NCBI GenBank assembly: GCA_004352715.1
Contig: SCFE01000063.1
Span: 1,242,239 to 1,306,238 of the forward strand
From: Hofstenia miamia
Lineage: Eukaryota > Xenacoelomorpha > Acoela
Length of the DNA stretch: 64,000 nt
Reading direction: 5' to 3'
The translations under genes were made by a program, and so were the position numbers. The notes beneath the pieces are model-generated. The model worked only from the letters and a program-made list of their open reading frames with translations. It was not told where the DNA came from and made no database searches. The number at the start of each line of letters is the position of its first letter. The stretch's first letter is position 1. Shown piece by piece: positions 60,001 through 64,000 of the stretch.

Positions 60001-63000
60001 AAAACCTGGAAAATCCTACTGATACAAAAATGGTCATTGCTATGTAGATATCATACAGCTACCACTATATAATGGCCCAAGGTTGACAATAACCGATTTT
60101 TTAGATGAACAATATAGTAGATTAATTTTGTCATTTAGGATTTCTAAAATATGATCTTGCAGTTAAGATATGATCATCAAATAGAATTTAGTCAAGAACT
60201 ATGTCAGCATGCATTAAAGTGTAGAAACGGTTGGAGTATTAAATTTATTGGGGCAAGAAGCCTGTTAAGCCCATGCTGCACCAATTTTTTTTGCCAATTT
60301 TAGTAAGCCAGCGAAAATCGTTCGTGTAGAACCCCACTTCCCAAACTAAAAGTTGTTTATTCAAACCAACTAAAATTTGGCCGTAAAAGTTGTCTGTTCG
60401 GACCAACAAAAATTGGACAGTAAAAATTGTTCATGTAACACCACTTTTGCCCACTTTACTTATTAAGTAATTAAATGACAAAAGCTCTTCGTTTAGCAGA
60501 GTCCTCCGATCAACTTTCGAGCAATTATCACCTTCAATGATAAATAAACAATTCCAAGCTATAATTGTATATTCGTTTTCAGAGTATTTTATGCAATATT
60601 ATTCAGCTTGAAAATTTTGCAAATTTTAAAATTCAAGAAAATACGAATAAATTTTTTGAACATAAACATAAAAAAATATTTGGAAGAATAACTTTTAAAT
60701 TGGTGCTTATGCATATTCCAATAACTTATTGATGAAAAATATTTTATGTTATATGAGGGAGGTTTCTTAACTTCAATCTTTCTATATGATCGGATATTTT
60801 TGTAATTCTTTCTTAAATTATAATAAAATAACTGATATATAAAAAGCAAGGTTTAAATAAATATTTTTTGGAAAATATTGCAGTTACACAAATATAATTC
60901 TATGACTTTTCACTAAACAAAGAAACCCTTCAAATGAAAGAAAATTGCATAAAGCATTCTTTTGTGCAAATTTATACTTGTGATTGTTATTAAGCTCATT
61001 TTCAATAAAATATTAACATTTTTCCTGTAAATAGCAGAACTATTGCAAGTTTTATAAAAAAGTGTGTTTTTTCCAAAGATGGTAAAGTGATATTGAACTT
61101 CATATTTTCAGTATTAATAAATATTGGTTTAATGCATAATATTTCAAAATAATGGTAGTCTACAACCAAAATTTGAAATGTTCATTAACATAATCAAAAT
61201 CATGTTTCATTAAGTTCACGTTTCAATGATGTAATACACATGTGTAGATGCTATTTACTTTGAATTTTAAAAAAATTGAGTTGGGATCAAATGCACCCCC
61301 GAACAGTCAGAACATATAATTTCTCTCTAGTCACGAATCGTTAGGAAATATTGAACGGTTTTTACATGGACACATCTATGGGGTAGTGCCCGCTCATACA
61401 AAGATGAAAATGTGTGCTAAAACATGTGCTTATGCTTGAATTACATGCAATAAGAATTTTTCATTGAAATCCTCTTTTTGCAAAAATATTCAAATTATCT
61501 CCATACCTAGTGTTTAGATAATGACGCGGTCTAATCTCAATGGGAACAACAGCTACCCTGAAATATTTTGTTTTTTGAAGACAATCTGCGTGAGTCACTT
61601 TAGGTGCGCAGTGCGCAAAGTTAGAGGTTTTCACGCCGCAGGCTAGAATATCTTATATTTTAACCCTATTTATACAGGGGTTTTCGGGACTCCTCAACAC
61701 TGGTGAGGCGGATACCACAACCCTCCATAGCTTTTGAACAAAAATGTTATGAACTTGAAGCTTTGCATAAACATTCATCATTGTGTTCTTAACAAAATGG
61801 TAGCATTACCTTTTTGATGACGTCATTATTTTTTGATTACTCTGTATTACTTAAGGTCTAATTGGAATTTCTCGAATAAATATTCAGGTAGATCAATGTT
61901 GTGCCACGGGAGCAGATTTAATTCAAATTTGGCACTAGTTTTATTATAAAGGGCCATTCTACATAGAATTTGCAAAAAATGTATATGACTCTGCATATAT
62001 TTGAAAAAAACGTTTCTTCGATTTTCCAGGCTATCACCTGTTGAGGTTGATAATACTGATCTAAATCTGTCAAGATTTTGAGAAATTTATTACTTAAACA
62101 TAATCCACATAAAAATTTAGGAAAAGTCTCAAAAGTTCAGGCAAAGATATTAAGTGGTTACAGTGTTATTAAATAAAGTATGGTAGAAGCGGGTAAGAAT
62201 CCNNNNNNNNNNNNNNNNNNNNNNCCCCCCAGTATTGTTAAGCCATTGATTAAAAAGCAAAAATTATCCATATCGTCTAATAAATCATTTGTAGATCGCA
62301 AACTTTAATTCCCAAATTAGTGAAGCCTATTTGCATGTGTGTGGCAAAGAACTCAAACATTCCTAAAATCGGTGTTGGTTCCTGTCCCACTTCATTAAAT
62401 ATAGTTTCTTGCTAATTTTCTTTATTTCACCAGTTTGGTTCTGATCCGATCATAAAAAAATCACATTCAGGTAGTCTTTTACTAATAATCAATGAAATTA
62501 ACATCGCCCTCTTGTCATCACATTCACAACCACTTTTGTTGAAAGGGCTTTCTTTATTTCATCGTTAATGTGAGCAGGGGTGTTCTCGAACGTTTCCTTT
62601 CCATGACATGTTGGCAATGAGCATTTTTTACTTCAATTAAACATTTGAGAATGAATTGGAAGGCTTATTATTGTCATATTTTAGCAATATTTTCAAATAA
62701 TGAACTATACATTAAGTAAACGATTTTCCTTAAATACTTTAGTCTATGGAGTATAGAAAACTTTTATATGACCAAGCGAGCACTATTATACTGATGCTGC
62801 AAATCAATTGCGCAATCAATAAATTTTGCTCTTAAGCACATTTTTATACCTTCAATTTGTCTTTAAGTACACTCACAATAGATAAACAAAGATTATTGCA
62901 AATAAAACATCCCTACATATCGTGTATGGGAGCTGTTTTTTCTATGTAATCTGAATGATTCTTTTACCGAAACTCAATCGACTCGAAGTACCTTGACTCC

Positions 63001-63514
63001 TCCATTGCATAGTTTTTGTCGTCGAATATTTCAAATAAATTTGAGGTCGTGTATTGCCATCACAATTTGATAACGATTGCATACCAATATATGGATAAAA
63101 CTGATAAATAAAACACAGATGTGAAAATTTTTTCATAAATTAATGCTTTGATATTTTAGATATTGAGGAGTACATTGGAAAAAGTTGACGGTATGCATAT
63201 GCTGAAAGATTTTTTGCAAACTTTTATCGTTGATGAGGGTAAGAAAGAGGGAGACGAAGACGCCAGATATATGGGCCAATTCAAAGTATATTTTCAATAG
63301 TGCTATTCTATTTCAGTATTTATTAGCTGCTAAAATTATTTATAAAAGTTTCTTTTAGGGAAATTTGGTTTTGTATAAATTGCCGCAAGACCTTAATCAA
63401 CCAAATCCTCCAAGATTTTTCCAAAATCTACCAAGCATTAGCCCAGAACAAGTGCTACTACGTATATACATTATCTTGGGAGAAAATTTGCAACCAATGG
63501 ATGTCAGCGGAAAG
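20187..63514 (+). CDS. Ferlin gene B (type I, dysferlin/myoferlin-like), 3' incomplete
   Basis: I spliced 37 exons: 20187-20295, 22074-22129, 22170-22255, 23233-23332, 23372-23447, 24479-24621, 26151-26279, 26345-26437, 29044-29203, 29722-29942, 30412-30524, 34509-34695, 43136-43249, 43596-43901, 45023-45129, 45186-45381, 46648-46800, 47657-47791, 47832-47906, 48348-48427, 48469-48583, 49249-49494, 49560-49718, 51676-51736, 51777-51854, 53500-53681, 53727-53879, 53921-54022, 57007-57168, 58322-58478, 58548-58625, 58985-59049, 59095-59142, 59601-59663, 59827-59943, 63160-63285, 63359-63514. They sum to 4,707 nt, 1,569 codons, open and phase-consistent throughout. Order: C2A (1-142), C2B (about 190-317), FerI/C2C (318-491), central (492-631), FerA (632-732), FerB (733-853), DysF (854-1053), C2D (1054-1245), C2E (1246-1377), linker (1378-1517), C2F start. 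C2F end, C2G and TM anchor lie right of the window. ATG at 20187 is chosen because C2A begins directly after it. Confidence 0.93.
20296..22073 (+). other. Gene B intron 1 with TA/GA microsatellite and gap
   Basis: The intron holds a (TA)n tract at 21440-21468, N at 21469-21577, (TA)n again to 21606, then (GA)n at 21611-21641. A run of nine G lies near 21893-21901. Open frames here are read-throughs of the repeat and are not genes. Confidence 0.85.
22256..24478 (+). other. Gene B introns 3 and 5, with TAA microsatellite
   Basis: Apart from exons 4 and 5 (23233-23447), this interval is AT-rich intron. A (TAA)n tract with internal interruptions runs from about 23500 to 23571. No transposon coding trace seen next to it. 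Confidence 0.7.
24881..25330. repeat. Palindrome cluster and inverted transposon-like end
   Basis: Three perfect palindromes occur close together: tggatatcca at 24881-24890 and 24921-24930 (exactly 40 bp apart) and tctggatccaga at 24933-24944. Further on, at 25309-25330, the string ccgcactcgtacatcactagt is close to the reverse complement of the transposon-like end at 19923. Both sit in the intron before the C2B exons. No coding content. Confidence 0.4.
26151..29203 (+). CDS. Gene B exons 7-9: C2B domain
   Basis: Exons 26151-26279, 26345-26437 and 29044-29203. Product: IRVKIWEARQLKGSGIKPLV, KVKIASQSKVTKVRRSNSPY, WGEMVPVNLFDEIIEFYVNS, NAAIGSFKIDVGSVWDENNH, IILKKWLLLTKEEDGSSEVK and GYLKVSMMVLGAGDEAPPDH. 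R.LKG..IKP.VKV, (L)RKWLLL..(D/E)D and GYLK.S..VLG.GDEAP are ferlin C2B/FerI landmarks. First-loop Asp ligands are absent (GSGIKP), as usual for ferlin C2B. The 2.6-kb intron between exons 8 and 9 hosts a pogo-type element with a nested LINE. Confidence 0.92.
26968..28994. mobile_element. Pogo/Tigger-type DNA transposon remnant, interrupted by a LINE
   Basis: The left end CAGGCAACTCTCGATTATCC (26968-26987) and the right end, whose reverse complement is CAGTCAACTCTCGATTATCC (28975-28994), form a 20-bp inverted repeat with one mismatch (GGC/GTC). Each is flanked by TA (26966-26967, 28995-28996), the target duplication of Tc1/mariner/pogo elements. CAGT..AACTCTCGATTATCC is the pogo/Tigger-type terminus. 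Outside the nested LINE only about 110 bp of left and about 250 bp of right sequence remain; no pogo transposase is seen, so it is probably a non-autonomous copy. Confidence 0.82.
27075..28760 (-). mobile_element. 5'-truncated LINE retrotransposon nested in the pogo element
   Basis: On the minus strand, reverse-transcriptase segments occur in order at 28721-28155, 28110-27694 and 27639-27334: TACGCDGIPTSIIKENA, QGKVPQIWKTPTP, NNIRPVSITPILATTLERLV, DPNQHGFRTFGST, MSKAFDRVQHSLIIEKL, GVPQGTVQGPIYFN, KKYADDNYSICF (the YADD catalytic motif), ILGITISNHFSFQSHV. Small breaks separate the three parts. The element ends in an (AAT)n-type tail, seen on the + strand as (TAA)n at 27075-27100, so this is a CR1/jockey-like non-LTR retrotransposon with a microsatellite tail. 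The endonuclease part is missing. Confidence 0.85.
29722..34695 (+). CDS. Gene B exons 10-12: FerI-to-C2C region
   Basis: Exons 29722-29942, 30412-30524 and 34509-34695. Product: DDDIESNILMPVGCSMQPAT, FWCRLYRAVDLPRMDVRRLA, VDPFLIFEYVGKRVKSKVIY, TENEPKWNQQLQLDFHYPSM, CERIKFHLRDYDQLTRDEKI and AVAELNLSAISATTEEDGFL, then PTFGPCWVNMYG. IESN.L.P.G, RAxDLPxMD, VDPF and PSMCE(K/R)(M/I) are ferlin C2C signatures. The exon 12 acceptor is set at aaatctag (ends 34508): it yields RDYDQLTRD, matching the family, whereas acaggatc ten bases upstream would create a TAG at the junction. Confidence 0.9.
30213..30935. repeat. TA microsatellites and truncated hAT-like element
   Basis: (TA)n tracts lie at 30213-30240 and 30762-30790. 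Immediately after the second tract, caggggtgtacgcaggattt starts a hAT-like terminus (CAG.GGCGTACGCAG type), and about 145 bp match the left part of the complete element at 33121-33379 (gacgagggrgaaat, gcgaagccc, attgagaaaa). The right end is missing. Insertion at the edge of a TA tract hides any target duplication. Confidence 0.65.
31880..32920 (+). mobile_element. Degenerate LINE reverse-transcriptase remnant
   Basis: Scattered reverse-transcriptase traces on the plus strand: NQFGFRKIFSTRHAFL near 31905, a decayed KVFDCMRNSFNTKKL near 32030, ISYFLQNRKQDVFLGKNSN, then ILGSILFNTVYDD where GVPQGSILGPILFN is expected, and KFSDE near 32280. Stops and frameshifts throughout. Family not determined. 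It lies in the 4-kb gene B intron between the two halves of C2C. Confidence 0.7.
33121..33379. mobile_element. Short non-autonomous hAT-like element with 8-bp target duplication
   Basis: Ends: tgccacggggcgtacacag (left) and ctctgcgtacgcca (right, reverse complement tggcgtacgcagag). Both carry the GGCGTACGCAG-type hAT terminus. Flanks are ctaagcat at 33113-33120 and ctaagcat at 33380-33387, an exact 8-bp direct repeat, the length hAT transposases produce. The element is 259 bp, has a poly-G stretch with one N (33334), and no coding sequence. Confidence 0.75.
34761..35112 (+). mobile_element. LINE fragment (reverse transcriptase C-terminal part)
   Basis: After a (TAA)n tract (34761-34795) the plus strand reads KIEEVKEGYKYLGVIEKDRT, RLRKEYKRRM, then in another frame SALNGQNSIKAINTWARPVL, KNSAGIVRWNKNELRELDRE and TRKVLAAERAF. 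KYLGV, AI(N)TWA.PVL.YSAGI..W and LD..TRK are features of the region after the polymerase domain of a widespread invertebrate LINE family. Base composition here is clearly more GC-rich than the host intron. The end of the same family may be at 42600-42896. Confidence 0.75.
35113..37727 (+). other. Part of the long gene B intron 12
   Basis: AT-rich intron DNA. I see no gene. A short ttaaccctaaccctac at 36367-36382 is telomere-like by chance level only. Confidence 0.6.
37728..38727. other. Assembly gap (1000 N)
   Basis: Exactly 1000 N, a conventional gap size. The long open frames across it are artefacts. Confidence 0.99.
38728..41057 (+). repeat. Misplaced duplicate contig of the gene B C2D region
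   Basis: This 2.33-kb island between two 1000-N gaps is nearly identical to 50481-53353, introns included. It carries copies of two C2D exons: 39486-39546 (NIAVEKPLINIAPRMFIRFK) and 39587-39664 ([20 protein letters not shown]). These belong after the DysF exons but here lie between C2C and FerA exons, out of protein order. The simplest reading is an allelic contig placed wrongly by scaffolding; a genuine segmental copy is less likely. Confidence 0.85.
41058..42057. other. Assembly gap (1000 N)
   Basis: Exactly 1000 N, bounding the misplaced contig on its right. Confidence 0.99.
42058..42600 (-). mobile_element. LINE 3' fragment, minus strand
   Basis: From about 42600 down: KNRQQRVILNGKKIKN, then in a shifted frame TVLGPILFAIYVNDITQQ, INYLGFEIDNDLNF, and MAKIKKIASGVRYLYHLRNI with PLINALCLSHFQYC. 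RQQRV, LGPILF..Y(I/V)NDI and YLG are reverse-transcriptase motifs; the catalytic box is deleted. The (TAA)n tract at 42058-42096 is its tail. Similar in layout to the LINE at 27075-28760 but not the same copy. Confidence 0.75.
42601..42896 (+). mobile_element. LINE C-terminal fragment with (AAT)n tail
   Basis: Reads MAEEIERLWKLKKVEVVPVV, VGALGAVSKKHKRYLEELGV, LKWGGAVAQKAALLGTARVL and RKALTLPGNW, stop, then about 45 bp and an (AAT)n tail at 42871-42896. The KVEVVPVVVGALG and QKA.LLGTAR.LRK strings are the far C-terminus of the LINE family whose middle part appears at 34796-35112. It is GC-richer than the surroundings and lies head-on against the minus-strand LINE. Confidence 0.75.
43136..43901 (+). 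CDS. Gene B exons 13-14: central ferlin region before FerA
   Basis: Exons 43136-43249 and 43596-43901. Product: GEGCAYRGRIFIELGMKL, then KFSKTRKYRVFAYFEEANMI, DDPIRFEVSIGNFGNSIDPT, STTQPIRPVFDGQYYYYLPF and GNNKPTIVLDCEFEDIGYRM. YRGR, D.IxFEVSIGN.GN, STTQ..R.VFDG.(Y/H)YYLP(W/F)GN.KP are among the best conserved strings in all ferlins. The coordinates of the exon 14 start rest on phase (306 nt) and may be off by one. Confidence 0.92.
45023..45381 (+). CDS. Gene B exons 15-16: FerA helical domain
   Basis: Exons 45023-45129 and 45186-45381. The product is helical and charged: EIDKELATYIINVLNVFKWS, LLRELKALENKGNALDKKLV, NYQIKQLEIIHSTTEKEIEN and AIENIEKFVMTIDTLFSG. Position between the GN.KP block and FerB fits the FerA four-helix bundle, which binds membranes in known ferlins. 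Sequence identity with family members is low here, so the assignment rests on position, phase and helical character. Confidence 0.8.
45440..46530 (-). mobile_element. Degenerate retroelement reverse transcriptase, minus strand, in intron 16
   Basis: From the right: SSSGVQQCDPLFTMLFALAL, then YRWIVQFDKADGLKFKMR followed by LDDG where WYLDDG is expected, and further down CTIKELTESARKQTLLSLTI, DGMGLRSLIQHSTAAHIASI. GVQQGDPLGPLLF.LAL, (Y)LDDG and LP...GG.GLRSA...A.AA(F/Y)..S are a known reverse-transcriptase type distinct from the other LINEs in this window. Broken by stops. At its left edge a ggggcgaaagggcaatgccccccc string (about 45526-45549) looks like another transposon end. Confidence 0.65.
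46648..47906 (+). CDS. Gene B exons 17-19: FerB region
   Basis: Exons 46648-46800, 47657-47791 and 47832-47906. Product: QCSIPDIIIWMLGSESRIAY, VRIPVTKVFYHPKRYFQGSF, KIPAQIRLKMWFGLQKDENA, GNLLVVAETFEYEKYRPVVK and WKSSDPQFADEFHQ. PD(I/V)(I/V)IWML...(R)(V/I)AY.R(V/I)P and P.QIR.K(L/M)WFGL are ferlin FerB landmarks. The exon 18 acceptor cctag (ends 47656) is required; using aacag seven to ten bases earlier would put TAG in frame. A 40-bp intron separates exons 18 and 19. Confidence 0.9.
48348..49718 (+). CDS. Gene B exons 20-23: DysF domain
   Basis: Exons 48348-48427, 48469-48583 (41-bp intron between), 49249-49494 and 49560-49718. Product: LPKEEFIAPANWQFDGDWFV, DLNERYDEVFESQTNFPDQE, WHSAAVPWVTM, GWQYQGEWEPDMDRPVDENG, WEYSFDIDTGSWSSSEKSFH, TWRRRRWIRLRIKV and [20 protein letters not shown], then TRRRRRWYRNLIPANEDAQP. 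DysF-N and DysF-C Trp/Arg motifs are intact. The last two exons have the lengths of gene A exons 1-2. Confidence 0.93.
49719..51238 (+). other. Gene B intron 23
   Basis: AT-rich intron without recognisable gene or transposon. From 50481 on it is the sequence duplicated at 38728. Confidence 0.65.
51239..54022 (+). CDS. Gene B exons 24-28: C2D domain (first assembled set)
   Basis: Exons 51676-51736, 51777-51854, 53500-53681, 53727-53879 and 53921-54022, with an extra partial pair at 51239-51299 and 51340-51403 cut by a single N at 51404. Product: [92 protein letters not shown] and LPYEPPMDETRNVLVVPSNV. Exon lengths 61, 78, 182, 153 and 102 equal gene A. Ca2+-ligand Asp residues are kept (DD, DPY, FDWD, TDD). 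The partial pair differs by one residue (IAMEKP versus IAVEKP), as two alleles would. Confidence 0.9.
54666..56803 (+). repeat. Redundantly assembled copies of the C2D region, including a second set of exons 26-28
   Basis: Single N at 54665, 54920 and 55417 separate three pieces that repeat DNA already present: 54666-54919 repeats about 52915-53168, 54921-55416 repeats about 52880-53420 in a variant form, and 55418-56803 repeats about 53280-54660. The last carries full copies of three exons at 55638-55819, 55865-56017 and 56059-56160, with one visible residue change (LKYFNN versus LKYYNN). Introns are equally conserved, so these are alleles strung together rather than functional exon duplicates. 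I use the first set in the gene model. Confidence 0.85.
57007..58625 (+). CDS. Gene B exons 29-31: C2E domain
   Basis: Exons 57007-57168, 58322-58478 and 58548-58625. Product: [80 protein letters not shown] and [20 protein letters not shown]. Nearly collinear with gene A C2E and of identical exon lengths (162, 157, 78). The intron at 57169-58321 holds no recognisable feature. Confidence 0.92.
58985..63285 (+). CDS. Gene B exons 32-36: linker between C2E and C2F
   Basis: Exons 58985-59049 (65), 59095-59142 (48), 59601-59663 (63), 59827-59943 (117) and 63160-63285 (126). Product: [75 protein letters not shown] and LEKVDGMHMLKDFLQTFIVD. The 65-nt exon is shorter than its gene A counterpart (95) and lost the Thr/Val/Asp repeat. 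The 48-nt microexon is conserved. All exons from the microexon on begin and end in phase 0. Confidence 0.88.
59944..63159 (+). other. Gene B intron 35 with a small gap
   Basis: A 3.2-kb AT-rich intron. N at 62203-62224 followed by a C run. Between about 61530 and 61740 the sequence is less AT-rich (gtgcgcagtgcgcaaag, acgccgcaggc), suggesting an old repeat, but I could not identify it. No gene seen. Confidence 0.6.
63359..63514 (+). CDS. Gene B exon 37: start of C2F
   Basis: 156 nt, same length as the gene A exon at 6536-6691. Product: [40 protein letters not shown] and GENLQPMDVSGK, ending at donor gtaatg. The next exon, expected to begin SDPF, is beyond the window. It is the last gene B exon I can see; the remaining 485 bp are intron. 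Confidence 0.92.
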
Positions 63515-63967
63515 GTAATGTTAAGATTTTCAAAGATTTTTTCATCTATTCAATTGATTTTTATGAAAATAGTTTTTAACGGTGGAAGCTAGAGTCATAA
63601 TATCAGGTTGTTTAAAATACAAGTATTCTTAATACGTAGCAATGCATCAAGCGTGTCAGTAAAAATGTAAGTCATTTCTACAAAGAATAGCACCATACAA
63701 TTCAGTCTTGTAAGATGCTCTTAGCCGTACATAGAAATCTTCAGTTGTAAGATCTCCTTGGGTCGGTATATTTAAATATTTTTAAATATCAAATTTCAAA
63801 CTTTTATAATAATAATTTTTATTATTTTGATCTGGTGCTCAAATAATCAAACTGTTGGTTCGGTTCAGTGCGACTAAGCCTAGGGTACTAAATTCACACT
63901 AGAATGCAAATCTTTTGATTTCATGAATAATTAGTGCTTAAATGAAAAAATAATATAACATATAATA

Positions 63968-64000
<33 letters not shown>
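63515..64000 (+). other. Gene B intron ending in a TA microsatellite
   Basis: AT-rich intron with a (TA)n tract from about 63968 to the window edge. Confidence 0.85.

Noticed and set aside
1-64000. CRISPR arrays, bacterial operons, ribosome binding sites, tRNA or rRNA genes
   Set aside because: None seen. The TAA and TA tracts are ordinary microsatellites, and I found no convincing tRNA B-box or rRNA stretch by eye.

Overview
The window is AT-rich nuclear DNA from an invertebrate animal. The evidence is spliced metazoan genes with GT..AG introns, many of them only 39-47 bp, set among long introns full of animal transposons (Tc1, pogo and hAT types, several LINE families). I cannot resolve the phylum. 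Strings of N (21469-21577, 37728-38727, 41058-42057, 62203-62224) and single N joints (33334, 51404, 54665, 54920, 55417) show a draft scaffold with assembly errors.

Two neighbouring genes in the same orientation encode type I ferlins, i.e. dysferlin/myoferlin/Fer1L5-like proteins with DysF domains. Ferlins are multi-C2, tail-anchored proteins of Ca2+-dependent membrane fusion and repair. Gene A (39-11762, + strand) enters the window inside its DysF domain and runs through C2D, C2E, C2F and C2G to the C-terminal membrane anchor and stop codon. Gene B (20187-63514, + strand) begins with its own ATG and C2A and runs through C2B, C2C, FerA/FerB, DysF, C2D and C2E to the start of C2F at the right edge. 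Where they overlap, the genes match exon for exon; 14 of 16 comparable exons have identical lengths, so they are a tandem duplication. My hand-spliced models stay open throughout: 1,145 residues for A (25 exons, 5' incomplete) and 1,569 residues for B (37 exons, 3' incomplete).

The most interesting element is at the end of gene A. Two alternative exons, each 148 bp, encode two versions of the transmembrane anchor (10290-10437 and 10462-10609). They are separated by only 24 bp, too short to splice out, so they look mutually exclusive. Reading through the 24 bp reaches an in-frame stop, which would give a third C-terminus.

Region by region: 1-11762 gene A; 11763-20186 intergenic, with a decayed Tc1 element of Sleeping Beauty-like IR/DR layout (about 14230-15777); 20187-24621 gene B C2A; 26151-29203 C2B, with a pogo-type element carrying a nested LINE in an intron; 29722-34695 C2C, with LINE and hAT remnants; 34696-43135 a long gapped intron holding a misplaced duplicate contig (38728-41057); 43136-49718 the central Fer/DysF part; 50481-56803 a redundantly assembled C2D stretch; 57007-63514 C2E, linker and start of C2F. 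The window ends in a TA microsatellite.
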